NCBI GenBank assembly: GCA_030562195.1
Contig: CM060203.1
Span: 124,001 to 188,000 of the forward strand
DNA from: Nipponacmea schrenckii
Taxonomy: Eukaryota > Mollusca > Gastropoda > Lottiidae
DNA length: 64,000 bases
Reading direction: 5' to 3'
The notes below the pieces were generated by a model, which saw nothing but the letters and a program-made list of their open reading frames with translations, was not told the DNA's origin and searched no databases. The position numbers were made by a program, and so were the translations under genes. Positions 1 through 10,800 of this stretch are shown here, piece after piece; position 1 is the stretch's first letter; the number at the start of each line of letters is the position of its first letter.

Positions 1-2
1 AT

Positions 3-1711
3 CATACGGATGTTAGCGAATTAACCGATCGGTTTGCACAATTTTTTATCAATAAAATCACATTAATAAGAGATGAACTACATAACCAACATTCCCCTGA
101 CGACTACAGTGATGCTATAATAAACGAGTGCAAAATAAGTTCATCTATCCACAGTTTTAGGCAAGTTACAGAATCAGAAATATCAGCTTTCATCAAAGCG
201 TCAAGAACAAAATCCTGCTCATTAGACCCTATTCCAACACATCTACTAAAAGACTGTAGTGAAATATTAATCCCCTACATCACTGATCTTATCAACTCCA
301 GTATCACAACTGCTACGTTTCCAGATATATTCAAAGTTGCCAATGTCGTCCCTTTAATTAAAAAGTGTGGTCTTGATAATAATATTCTGAAAAATTACAG
401 ATTATAGAAAAGTGTATCCTGCACCAACTCTCGGATTACTTGAATACAAATAATCTTCTCGAGCCTTATCAAAGCGCTTACAGAAAAGGACACAGTACAG
501 AAACTGCTCTCACAAAAGTCAATAATGACATTCTTCTAGCCTTAGATAATCAACAATGTGTATTTTTAATACTACTCGATCTGTCTGCAGCATTCGACAC
601 TGTTGACCATTGTATTCTGCAGGATAGACTCCTACACGATTTTGGAATCTCCGGATCAGCACTTAATCTTCTAAAAAGTTACCTTACTAACAGAAAACAG
701 AGAGTCCTAATTGAGGGCACTTATTCCAGTGATTGCGATATTCTATATGGTGTTCCACAGGGATCGGTGTTAGGACCTGTTCTTTTCACCCTGTATACAT
801 CACCACTTGGAAAGATTGTCAGTCGTCATGGACTCAGTTACCACATGTATGCTGATGATACACAGCTGTATCTTGCATTGAAACCCTCTTCGAACACAGA
901 TTTCATCAATAGAAAATGTACACTAGAAAATTGTATTTCAGACATACGCAACTGGATGTCAAGAAACTTTCTAAGACTGAATGATGATAAAACAGAGTAC
1001 CTATTCATAGGATCAAAGAATAATCTAAATAAATTACCCACATCCACATATATTAATGTTGGCTCTGCCCAAGTCACTCCTACTCAATCGGCTAGAAATA
1101 TAGGTGTTGTTTTCGACTCGAATATGGCCATGATCTCACAAATTAATAATGTATGTAAAAATTGTTTTTATCACATCAGAAATATTGGCAGGATAAGAGA
1201 GTTTTTAACAACTGATGCAACTAAATCATTAGTACATGCCTTTGTCACCTCTAGACTAGATAATTTCAACTCACTTCTTATTGGCTTACCAGAAAAACAT
1301 ATTAATAAACTCCAAAAGGTTCAGAACACAGCAGCTCGTCTAATTTCATTGAAACGAAAAACTGATCATATCACCCCTATTCTGTACGATCTACATTGGC
1401 TCCCCATACACTATAGATTAGAATTTAAATTATTGTTACTTGTTTACAAATGTTTGAATGGCTTGGCTCCAAATTATCTGTCTGATCTCCTCACTCTTCA
1501 CAACCCTACTCGTGTAAATAGATCTGCTCAAGACAAAACCCTACTAAAACCTATTTCTGTAAAACTCTGCACATACGGAGAGCGGTCGTTTGCATATCAA
1601 GGTCCTTTACTCTGGAATAAACTTCCAATTGGCATACGTTCCTGCACTACAGTTTTAAGTTTTAAAACATCTCTCAAAACTCATTTGTTTTTAAAGGCCT
1701 ATTCTACTTAA
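3..1711 (+). pseudogene. LINE reverse transcriptase, CR1/L2-like, frameshifted
   Basis: This is the ORF2 C-terminal half of a non-LTR retrotransposon, the enzyme that copies element RNA into DNA at a nicked target. Coding sense is readable from the window edge in one frame to about 400, up to LKNYR. It then resumes in another frame (440-1711) with [37 protein letters not shown] and the catalytic YADDTQLY (near 848-870). The short block normally lying between LKNYR and the IEKCILHQLSDYL segment is missing, so a small non-triplet deletion near 402-406 explains the frame change and a stop. The C-terminal region contains WLPIHYRLEFK, ending at the TAA at 1711. The motif set is typical of CR1/L2-type elements; the exact clade is inferred. 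The endonuclease domain lies outside the window or is truncated. Confidence 0.9.
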
Positions 1712-1985
1712 TTTTAATTAATCTTACTGTGTTTAAACTTGTCTTTAATCTAATTACATTCATTCTTAATATTCTGTGATTAATTTGATTTAATATTTCT
1801 TTTATTATTTGAATATTTTAATTATTAGCTATTTTTATTATTAGCTAGTTTAATCATTTGCTAATTTGATTACTTGGTTATTTTAATATGATTTTATATG
1901 TTTAATTTACCAATTGTACAGCGCTTCTGAACACTTTCATGGTGAAAGGAGCGCTTTATAAATGTTGTTAATAATAATTAATAAT
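1712..1985 (+). repeat. LINE 3' UTR and AT-rich tail
   Basis: AT-rich sequence follows the reverse transcriptase stop. It ends in GGAGCGCTTTATAAATGTTG and a TTAATAATAATAA microsatellite-like tail, the kind of 3' end found on CR1/L2-type elements. It abuts the 3' end of the opposite-strand LINE ORF, so the two elements meet tail to tail near 1970-1985. Confidence 0.65.
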
Positions 1986-3647
1986 AATAAGGGAAGGAAA
2001 TGACCAAAATTGTTTAGGAAAAAACTTCTGCCGAAGATGGCTATATATGGGACAACAAAGCAAAAAGTGAAATTCATCTTCTATATAATGTTTTGACTTG
2101 CAACATTCACAGAATCTTTTATCACGAGGTATCTTAGTATATCTACCAGTCTCAACACGCAGCTGAAGATTACCACAACGAAATTTACAAATGATACTAC
2201 GGAATTTCGTTGTAATATTTGCATCAAGGTATGTTTCATATTGAAAATTAATTTTATAATTTCTAAAAAATCTCAATTTGCTAGATTCAACGAGGGACGA
2301 CCTCCATTCCTGAACATATTGATCATGAATACGTGATTTTAAATGCTTAAAATAAACAGAACCTGGATTAGTGAATACATAAGAAAAACCGATCTCATCT
2401 AACAGAATTTTCATGTTATATAACCAATTATGTTTGCCACTAAGAGCATCGCTACATAAAGCTTCATATACAACACGAAGTAGGGGGTTATTAGATAGGG
2501 CTATCCGTTGCCAATATTTCAGAATACGACATTTTCGAATAACCGATAAAGGGTATAATCCAATTTCAGAAATGGCGGCAATTAAAGGCGTCGCTTTACC
2601 CAGAGAAAGAGTGTTTCTTACAAAGTCATTCTGAATAATTTCAATATTTCGGCCTCTAATAAAACCCCATACCTCACATCCATACAAAAGGACTGAAGCT
2701 ACACACGAGTTATATAGGGTACATTTGCTTCGGATGTCAAGACAAAGTGAGCCAGCGCGACTAATCACAGCTCCAAGAGCTTTTCGACCTTGAGAAGCCA
2801 ACATTTTTTCAGCTTTATGAAAAGTACCATTATGATGGAATAAAATCCCTAGATATACAAATTCAGATACAGTTTCAAGAGGTCTGTTGTTAATATTGAA
2901 TGCAAATCTATCAAGTTGATTACCACGACTAAAAATAACAACTTTAGTTTTTTGTACATTAATAACAAGATGCCATTTTTCACAATACATATTGAACCTA
3001 TCTAATAGTTTCTGAAGCGCGTCAGCGGTGGAAGCAAAAATAGCAGTATCATCCGCGAATAATAACAAAAAGATAAAAAGATTACCAAGATTGACAAATC
3101 CCGGATTAGCCGTACTAGAGTTAAGGAAATCATGTAGATCATTGATAAAGATTAAGAAGAGTAATGGGGAGAGAGGCTCTCCTTGCTTCACACCAGAGAA
3201 AGTTGCAAATTTCTCAGATAGCGTACCTCTGAATCTGACGATATTATTAGCTGTTTTGTACATCGATTGAATTATTTTGTCTAGAGATTTGAGAATGTGA
3301 GTGTTGATTATCTCTAATGCAATTTGGTCAGTGTCCTCGTTAATCTTCTCGGGAACACCGCTCAACTTTAAACAAGTCCGTCTTGAGTATTGTTCTAAAT
3401 CGTCTATGCGGTCATCGAGAACACTTATTCTATCATTAACGATTCTCACAATTTCGGGTTGTAACTGGGTCAATATTTTGGATTTTGCATTATCGTTTTT
3501 CAATAAACTTTTAATTAGAATATTCAAGGAGTCCTCATCCTGCAATAATTTGTCTATAATGTCAGCGGAAGTTTCGCTAACATTAGAACTGTTTATTCGA
3601 ACCCTTTTAGATGAACCCCGATTGTTGTTATTCTTGTTGCGACCCAT
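1968..3647 (-). CDS. LINE-derived chimeric ORF (ORF1 head joined to RT tail)
   Basis: An uninterrupted 559-codon minus-strand frame. Residues about 1-115 look like a LINE ORF1 protein: a basic Asn-rich start, a coiled-coil-like stretch, then LDDRIDDLEQYSRRTCLKL as in L1-type RNA-binding proteins. From about residue 125 it is reverse transcriptase, beginning in the palm (SMYKTANNIVRFRG, GVKQGEPLSPLL) and with the catalytic FADDTAIFAS. It continues through the LYGCEVWGF region to a C-terminal Cys/His motif (RFCECC...IEDEFHFLLCCPIY). The endonuclease and the first RT blocks are absent. An internal deletion therefore seems to have fused ORF1 to RT in frame. Catalytically complete RT is unlikely. 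The last residues run into the TTAATAA tail of the neighbouring LINE. The C-terminal part resembles the separate fragment at 19010-20043. Confidence 0.8.
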   Translation of the reverse strand: MGRNKNNNNRGSSKRVRINSSNVSETSADIIDKLLQDEDSLNILIKSLLKNDNAKSKILTQLQPEIVRIVNDRISVLDDRIDDLEQYSRRTCLKLSGVPEKINEDTDQIALEIINTHILKSLDKIIQSMYKTANNIVRFRGTLSEKFATFSGVKQGEPLSPLLFLIFINDLHDFLNSSTANPGFVNLGNLFIFLLLFADDTAIFASTADALQKLLDRFNMYCEKWHLVINVQKTKVVIFSRGNQLDRFAFNINNRPLETVSEFVYLGILFHHNGTFHKAEKMLASQGRKALGAVISRAGSLCLDIRSKCTLYNSCVASVLLYGCEVWGFIRGRNIEIIQNDFVRNTLSLGKATPLIAAISEIGLYPLSVIRKCRILKYWQRIALSNNPLLRVVYEALCSDALSGKHNWLYNMKILLDEIGFSYVFTNPGSVYFKHLKSRIHDQYVQEWRSSLVESSKLRFFRNYKINFQYETYLDANITTKFRSIICKFRCGNLQLRVETGRYTKIPRDKRFCECCKSKHYIEDEFHFLLCCPIYSHLRQKFFPKQFWSFPSLIIINYY

Positions 3648-3892
3648 TACGGAGACTTAATTCTAGAAGTAATAGAACGTTTTGGCGAAGTAAATAAGCA
3701 TATGGATAACTTACTTCTTAATATATTATGTCCTATATTATCCACATTTTGCATTCAGTAAACTTCCAATAAGAAATAACACACAAAACGATTTTTTTCA
3801 CAACGTATAGAGAGCTTCTCACGTCCGACTTTACACGTCCGCCATCTTGAATTGTACTTAATAAACGCCTATACGCTTGCTTTTTTTATTAT
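3648..3892. other. 5' flank of the chimeric LINE ORF; no gene seen
   Basis: AT-rich sequence between the start of the minus-strand LINE ORF and the next RT fragment. It may be LINE 5' UTR. No conserved coding sense or RNA gene is visible. Confidence 0.4.
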
Positions 3893-4146
3893 TACAGACG
3901 AGCATTTGACTCTGTCCCAAGACTTGAGCTATGACAGAAAGTGCTCGAATCTGGAAAAAAGGGAAAACTATTCAGAGTTATATTAAATATCTATAAGCTA
4001 GCAAAATCTAGAGTTAAGGTAAATCAAACCGTGTCCGAAGAATTTGACTATTTCATCGGTGTGAGGCAAGGCGAAAATCTATCCCCATTATTATTTTGTA
4101 TCTATTTGAATGATTTGTCTTTGTTTTTGTCAAAATGTTACTCGGT
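3893..4146 (+). pseudogene. LINE reverse transcriptase palm fragment
   Basis: A short plus-strand RT piece. RRAFDSVPR is followed after a broken stretch by KGKLFRVILNIYKLAKSRVKV, GVRQGENLSPLLF and YLNDLSLFLSK. It is cut before the catalytic Asp-Asp block. At 4146/4147 it is joined directly to the left part of transposon copy A, so the terminal 60 or so bases of that transposon (present in copy B at 22708-22769) are missing here. Confidence 0.75.
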
Positions 4147-4267
4147 AATAAAAAGAAAAAAAATTATTTCAAGCAACCAGTGTCTTTTTCTTTTGATTTT
4201 TCTAACACCGACCACGCCCATGCCATTGAAACGAAAATCATCGGAAAACATCGGAGATCTCCGGCAA

Positions 4268-4285
4268 TGACGTCATCTCAGGAAC
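4268..4285 (+). promoter_or_regulatory. shared promoter motif with CRE-like core (copy A, THAP side)
   Basis: TGACGTCATCTCAGGAAC lies upstream of the THAP exon. Its first eight bases are the palindromic cAMP-response element consensus bound by CREB/ATF bZIP factors. The same string is upstream of the THAP gene in copies B and C and, in the same orientation relative to transcription, upstream of the ballast-domain gene in copy C. A regulatory role is inferred from position and conservation only. Confidence 0.5.
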
Positions 4286-4376
4286 GACGTCGACGTGAAT
4301 AATGGCCGATCATCTAAATCATTCCTGCCAATTATTGTTTTCATAATACGTAAATAGGTGCGTTTTGTTTGGCTGC

Positions 4377-5298
4377 ATAATATGTACTAATCTTTCAATA
4401 TACCTTTTATTTTTTAATAATTTTAATGTTTTCAATTATAAGTAAACGAAAAAAACAATATAAAGATTCAAAATACACAAACTCTTTTCATTTCACTTAA
4501 ATGACCAAAAAAAAAAAAAAATATGGTGATGATTTTAAAGATCACATCGGCTCAATTTTTAACTGAAACTTGAAAATAAAGTCTTGGACAATATCAGTTT
4601 TTCGAAACTAAACGATTTTATTTTCTGAAGTAACCTAATTTTTTTGGTTTAGTTTATCATATTAAAGTAATGTGTGTACAAATTTGCGTCAAATCTCCAC
4701 TTCTTCCAATCGTTAGAAACATTTAGGGGCCCGCGATCCCACCTATCCCCGGGGCCCATTCTGTCTCTTTAAAACTTTTCCGACGTTTGAGCGCCTAATA
4801 TTATTAGTTTTTAAAGGGGGAGGGACGACCACAGAGAATAACTCCACAGAAAACACGGGCCTTGGCATCGGAATTTTTTTCTGTCCAGAGCGGGGCAAGG
4901 CACCAAATCGCATTGCAGCTAATAGTCCAACGCCGTTCCACTGAGCCACCGCACACCAATAAAAATGGAGATTGGTGACTCAGTTTCCTGACGAATATCT
5001 ACCGACAAACAGTTGAGGGAAATATTTTTTCTAGAAGTCAAATTCCTGTTTAATTTATAAGTGGTCAGATTGTTCGGTATTTAGCGATTTTTTCGGTAAT
5101 TAGTGTCAGTTTTTTCGGTATATAGGATTTTTTCGGTTTTTTTCGGTAATTAGCACCAGAAAAGTTTTTTCGTTTTTTTTTGGTATTTTTTCGGTGTATT
5201 TTCGGTATTTTTCGGTACTTTTCGGAGTTTTTTTGGTATTTTTCGGAGTTTTTTCGGATTTTTTCGGTTCTTTTCGGTATTTTTCGGTATATAGGACT
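4377..5298. repeat. insertion in THAP exon 1 of copy A, with TTTTTCGG array
   Basis: Copy B reads through from GGCTGCA to TAGAAAAGGC without this segment. In copy A about 920 bp intervene and about 18 bp of exon are lost. The insert is AT-rich on the left. It holds a GC-rich stretch near 4730-4760 and a tRNA-like promoter on the minus strand near 4870-4955. It ends in an irregular array of TTTTTCGGTA/TTTTTCGGAG units (5060-5295). Lysine-rich frames across the array are translations of the repeat and not genes. No transposase was seen. Confidence 0.6.
4870..4955 (-). repeat. possible tRNA-derived SINE head
   Basis: On the minus strand TGGCTCAGTGG matches the RNA polymerase III box A consensus. 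About 40 bases on, GATTTGGTGCC is a weak box B (about 6 of 11 consensus positions). It could be a degraded tRNA-derived SINE; the box B is too poor for certainty. Confidence 0.3.
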
Positions 5299-5507
5299 GC
5301 CCATAGAAAAGGCATATCTCTCCATTCTTGGCCACAGGATGAATGTTTTCGTCGACAGTGGACGCGATTTGTCAGAGTAACCAGGAAGAACTTCGAAAAT
5401 CCAACGCCAACGAATAAATCCAAGGTGCTCTGTTCTCAACATTTTAACAACGACTGTTTTGATGTAAATAATTCGGATGCTCGGCTCGAAAGTGAATATC
5501 AGACAAG
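5299..5507 (+). pseudogene. THAP exon 1 remnant, transposase copy A
   Basis: This is the second part of the THAP zinc-finger exon. THAP domains are C2CH DNA-binding modules used by P-element, Kolobok and related transposases to bind their own ends. Visible are the W of SLHSWPQ, the basic RRQWTRFVR segment and the C-x2-H of KVLCSQHFNNDCF. The first two cysteines (CVLFGC) lie before the insertion near 4365-4376. The ATG of copy B is changed here (CATGG to CATAA), so the start is also lost. The exon ends in CAAG followed by GTGAGT. Confidence 0.8.
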
Positions 5508-6247
5508 GTGAGTGCCTTTTTTTACAACCAAAAGCCTAGGGGCCTATTGCTGGAAATGTAAAAACGCCGGTTCTCGACCTTTCTAATCTAGCCCAGGCCT
5601 ACATTCTACAAAGGCCAAGGCAAGGTCACTTATTTATTGACACTATAACTGTCTTGAGCATAGGTATCCTGTTTGTGTTCGTCGAGCTCACGCGAATAGC
5701 CGAATTTATGTTATGTGTTATTAGGTTATGAAATAAACAATTTGTCGTAATCACAAAGTAACTCATCTAGGCCTATTATGGCAATGGCTTTTTATTGTTA
5801 TGCCGTGTCTATTAATACTCTATAGAATGTATTGTCCAGTCTCAAAACCGCCTCTCTAATTCTGTTGTCAAAACCTGGATAATCGCGACATTAGATAACG
5901 AGAATGTAAAAAAGAAATTGATTAGCTGAAATAGATAGTTACTGTCCAATCAGGTTACCGATTGTTTACCCTTTAATTGTTACTACTCCATTTGAAGAAT
6001 TTGCGACCATCAGCAAAGGCCAGTAAATTATCAATTGCACTAATCACTACTTCATAGTCTAAGAATGAAATTAAGGTTCCTGCTGCTTCGTCGTAAAAAA
6101 ATTGAAAACATCTCCGATTTTTCGATGACAAATTGCATAATTTTATCGAATGATAAAAATTACTGACCGGGTGATCACCTATGCCTAGGACTAGGTTGTC
6201 GACTTTCAATAACACTACTCTATTGTATATATTTACATGTTTGTTAG

Positions 6248-6401
6248 ATCTCGACTACTAAAGGGAGATGCAGTACCCACCATCCATGCAGTCCTCTCAA
6301 AGACCAAAAATGTGCAAACGCATGGTTTGGATGTTTGTGAACTTACACCCTGTACCAGCAAAAGTAGGCGGTCAGCTTTCAGAAAAAGAGAGAGAAAAAG
6401 G
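6248..6401 (+). pseudogene. transposase copy A exon 2 (end of THAP domain)
   Basis: Follows an acceptor AG at 6246-6247 and stays in frame with exon 1. It encodes KGDAVPTIHAV, matching the AVPTI signature that closes THAP domains, then a basic RKRERKR stretch that could be a nuclear localisation signal. It includes 27 bp (PCTSKSRRS) shared with copy C but absent from copy B. Donor GTGAGT follows. Confidence 0.75.
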
Positions 6402-6680
6402 GTGAGTTGTAACGATAAGGTTTGCAGATCGGGGTTCATCAATGGTTTTATCAGCCTGACCCATGCATGTTATCAGAAGATGTGTGTGACAAATTTATGT
6501 TAGGGAGTCTAGCAGGATTCTAATACATAGCCTACAACTATGCAACAATTGCATCTCTTGGGAGTGATTAAGATTCTAGAACGCCCAGTCTTGTTGTCAC
6601 TGTCTGTGCTACATCACTTGAAGGTCATAAGTTTTTATATTATTTGATTTAACCAGTGAAATTAATTTTGTCTTTTTAAG

Positions 6681-6888
6681 TTGTTACTGGAATTAATGGA
6701 TGAACATGCACCAGAATTGCCTGATCCTGTTTCAAACATATTGTCTGATCCTGTTTCCAATATATTGCCTGACACAGTTCCTGACTTACCTGATGTACCT
6801 AACCCAACACTCAACACACCGTCTTTGCAACTGCCAGAAGCCACTACTCATCCCATTCCATTACCAAGTTGCAAGTCTAGATCTAAGG
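6681..6888 (+). pseudogene. transposase copy A exon 3 (DPVSNILP repeats)
   Basis: Encodes an acidic, proline-rich linker (LLELMDEHAPELP) followed by short tandem repeats of the type DPVSNILP. There are two near-perfect units and a DTVPDLPDV derivative, where copies B and C have three. The AG and GT borders are intact. This is probably a disordered spacer between the DNA-binding and catalytic domains. Confidence 0.7.
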
Positions 6889-7166
6889 GTAACCAAATTT
6901 GTTGTTTATTCCATTCATGTCATATTGCACAGAAATTGGACTTGCCTACTCCCAAAAAACCACAATAACTTTCTTAGTGACAAAAATAAGAATGGTTGGC
7001 TTAACAATAAGTCTGACCCTTTGATCCTAAAACTTGGCCCAGTGATATTCATGAAGAAGTTGATCAAAAACATGTATGTTAAATAAACACATGTAAGCTT
7101 GTTTTTAGTGAACAAGGTTATCAGAAATTTACTACATCTACATGTAATCATACTGATTTCTTTTAG

Positions 7167-7449
7167 GACGCCCCAGAAAAGAGAAGAAATTCAGATCAAA
7201 AAGTGTACAGTGTGAATTAGTGAAGCTGCCACCTTTGACACTTTTGCCAATTATGAACAGCGAAGTAGATCATGTGAAACAGAACACTGTTGACAGTTTA
7301 CCGCCAGTACCTGCAGTGCCTAGTACCACTGTTTTTTCGTTAACTGAATCAGAAATGGAGGAAGATTCTGAAAGTGGTGAGAGCTACCATGACATTGATA
7401 CAAAGGATTTGGATTGGGAACCATCAGATTATGATGAGGAAATGGATTT
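7167..7449 (+). pseudogene. transposase copy A exon 4 (AT-hook-like and acidic region)
   Basis: Begins GRPRKEKKFRSKSVQCELVK; GRPRK is an AT-hook-like core. It ends in an acidic tail (DLDWEPSDYDEEMDL). The frame is open throughout in copy A, whereas copy B carries a 7-bp net insertion that shifts it. TTTTAG and GTGAGT splice borders flank it. Confidence 0.7.
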
Positions 7450-7832
7450 GTGAGTATTGATAAAAGTTTTTTTTTGTCTTCAAGGGGGGTGGGGGGGTGA
7501 TTGTAGGGGAAAGACCCACTGGACTTGAAGCATGATCATGGTTGGGAGCAATAGTATTCTGTTATGGGATGAGGGTGCCCCTTCTGCAGGAGAGCCTGCT
7601 ATTTTTTTTCAGTACTGTAAATTCCAGCTGCTAATTGTTCCAGTAATGCAATACCTGCTGTGATCTATAAAAGAGTTACTTGGACTATTTAAAAGGCATA
7701 TTATGTAGAGCATGGTTTGTTAGTGCACTGCAATCGTTGATTATAGTTGTTTTTCATTAATGATAGCAGTCAGCTGCTGATTTACAGGTTGAGGAGTTTT
7801 CCTTGTACATGAGGCATTAGTTATTGATATTT

Positions 7833-10800
7833 GCAGTTTTCGAAATGACTATTTTTTTTTTTGTCTCTTTCTGGTCACGCTCCCCAGCCATAACTGCAAA
7901 TGTCTTACACAATCTGGCGTGATATTGTAACGTAATTTAGTGCTCGTTGTTGTTTAAATGTAAAATGACGCATTTTTGTTCTACCGGAAATGACGTAGAA
8001 CGTCACAAATTTTATTTTTGTTTACTAACTCACGGCTCGTTTTTTTATCCAATCTGGTTCGGACTTTTTTTATTTACTACTTATAACTTAGATTTACATA
8101 ATAGCAGTTTAAAAATTTTGAAATTTTTACTTTTGTTGCTGACTTTTGAATTTTAAAATTTATCACTTTTTCTAACTTCTGCAATTTTGATTAGATCGAA
8201 ATCAAAATTTGCAGTTAGATAAACATTTTTCTTGTCAAGAAAAATCTGTTTTCAAAATGTCGACATCACTTCCGGTTTCGGCGTCATACGTCGCTAAACT
8301 TCGAATTTTCACTTCCGGAATTCTAAAGATATTTGAATTTTTTTTTTTGCAATTAGTTACTATTAACCCATAATGATTTTATAATTAACAAAAATTGAGC
8401 CGGAAGTAACAGATCAGTCGCCATCATTAAACCACTTACTTTTGTAAAGTGAAAAATTGGGCCTTAGGGGTTAATCGGACAATTGTAATTTTGATGTCTA
8501 TGAAATCTTCAATCGATTGCTAACAATTCTTAGGAAGCCGAATTTTGAATTTCGATTTAGCTTACCTTTCATTTCCGGTTCTTTTTTTTCACTCAGTGCC
8601 TAATTTTCCAAAGTTCATATATCGTGACCTTGACCTTTGGTGACCATGTGACCTGCACAAAAGTTGTTGCCCTTGTCGAGATCTATCCATTGATGTCTTC
8701 ATTTGTGTTGTGCAATGTCAACTTCCGGTTTCACAGCCATTTGAAAATTGCACTTTTTAACTTCGAAGAGCTCTGTCACGTGACCTAATTTACATACGTC
8801 AAAATTTCTTTTATGTCCTTATTACGCGTAATTTATTCTTTCCAATGGTGTATAACACTTTATATTTTGATCAAAATTGCGCTTTTTAATATTTGAAAAT
8901 TTTGTTCTTAGTTCTATATTAATTGTGCGTGGTTTATGAAAAAGCACGTGTTTTTTTTAATTACGTCTTATTTTTTCACAAAAATTGGTAGATGAGTAGA
9001 CAAAAAATTATCATTAAAGATTCCGATAAAACATTTTTCGAAATTAGCCGGAAACATCTGAAAATGACCAAAAAATGTAGAAAATCATAGAAATCGGAAT
9101 TTTCGGATTAAATTTTTGCACCAACTTGCAATTTTATTATTCCACAGAATTAGTACCATCAATATCTTCATTTTGTATGTATGCCGTATATGCAAATTCC
9201 TAACCGTTTGATCGCCATCTTGAAATATGCAAATTATTGGAAAAATACTACTCGTCCGCCATTTTTAATCCTATCTTTTTCAGACTTGTTTTAAAATATA
9301 ATTTGGATAATTATCTAGGTCCTCTAGAGGCATATTTTTCAATTTCAAATTTGTCTTTGGACCAGGTCCTGCCAAAGTTTTTCAAAACTGACTTCCGTTT
9401 GAAAGTTCATAACTTTTGAACTCTACCATATGCATCCTTTTGATCTCAAAACAACATCACCAGAGAGGCACTGGACTGGAATCCCCAAGGGCATAGAAGA
9501 CAAGGACGACCTTTACATAGCTTGAAAAGAATAAGACTGAAAGAGCTAGGAAGGATTGGCAAGACCTGGAATGAAGAAAAAAGAACAGCTCATAACAGAG
9601 TGAGATGGAGAACGTCTGTAGCAGCCCTATTCTCCACAAGGAACGAAGAGGACTAACTTACTAATATGCATCCTTTATTTTTCTGCAAAATCATCTTCAT
9701 TGGCTAAAGGTTCATATGATACCTTGATTTCTAATTTTAGTAAAGAACATTTGGATTAATAGGGATCCAAAAATTAGTAATTTGCATATTTCTCGTATCT
9801 TCAGATGGTTATATCTCATGAACAAGACTCTTGGCAACATTCTAATTGACATTATTGTGATGTGATTTTCACCAGCTTTCTAGCAATATCTTTATTTAGC
9901 TATAGACCGAAAACTGATGAAAATAGGCCTAGTAGAAAATAAACGATTTTAACATTCATATTTTTTTATATTTAGTTCTATTTAACTTAAAAACAAAATT
10001 CGAACAGATTTATAATGTGCAAATTCCCAGCTTTCAAGCAATATATAAATCAATATGTATAAATAAAAATTGCGAAAAGTTTAAGAATAAAATTACACTC
10101 TAATTAAACAGATATAAATAAACAGGTCATAAAGCCTGACTGTGTTAATTTCTTATCTTTTGGTCAAGACACAAATTTTGACATTTCCAGTTAAAGTATC
10201 ACAACCAATCAAAACAAGTCATTAGACTTTGTGGGCGTGGTTAAGCCCAGATATTTTACATCACTGTGTGTATTTTTCTTTCAATCGAAATAGGGTCTCG
10301 GAGGATCAGTCAATATGTGTTATTTTGATGGACATGTATATAAAATCTATAACCGATTGCCGAAATTTATATGGAAACTGATTTTTGAATTTTTAATTTG
10401 ATTTTGATTTAATTACGATTAAAAATTATAAAAACTTCGAAGGTGTATATTGTGACGTTGACCTTTGGCGATCTTTATACCTGTACATATGTGATAGTTC
10501 TATCCAATGACATATTAAGCTTTATAGCAAAATGTAAACTTTCGGTTTATCGGCATTTAAAAATTGCGAATTTTTCCTATAAAACGGTCAATTCACAAAT
10601 TTTGACATTTCTAGTTGAAGTTTCCAAAACAAGTCAATGGACTTTGTGGGCGTGGTTAAGCCCAGATATTTTTACATCACAAACCTTAATGATTGCCAGT
10701 CTATAAACAAACTCAAATGTCACGTGTTAAATCATGAATAAATCATCTCTCCCAATAATCGCAAAATCAATCTACATTCTATCCTTAAATGACAGCCAGG

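Noticed and set aside
5065..5442. Lysine-rich minus-strand frames with repeated EKYRKNSEK-like units
   Set aside because: They are translations of the TTTTTCGG tandem array and appear in all three frames; no start context or homologue.
7947..8156. Short frames in the Helitron-like insertion
   Set aside because: AT-rich chance frames without homology or codon pattern.
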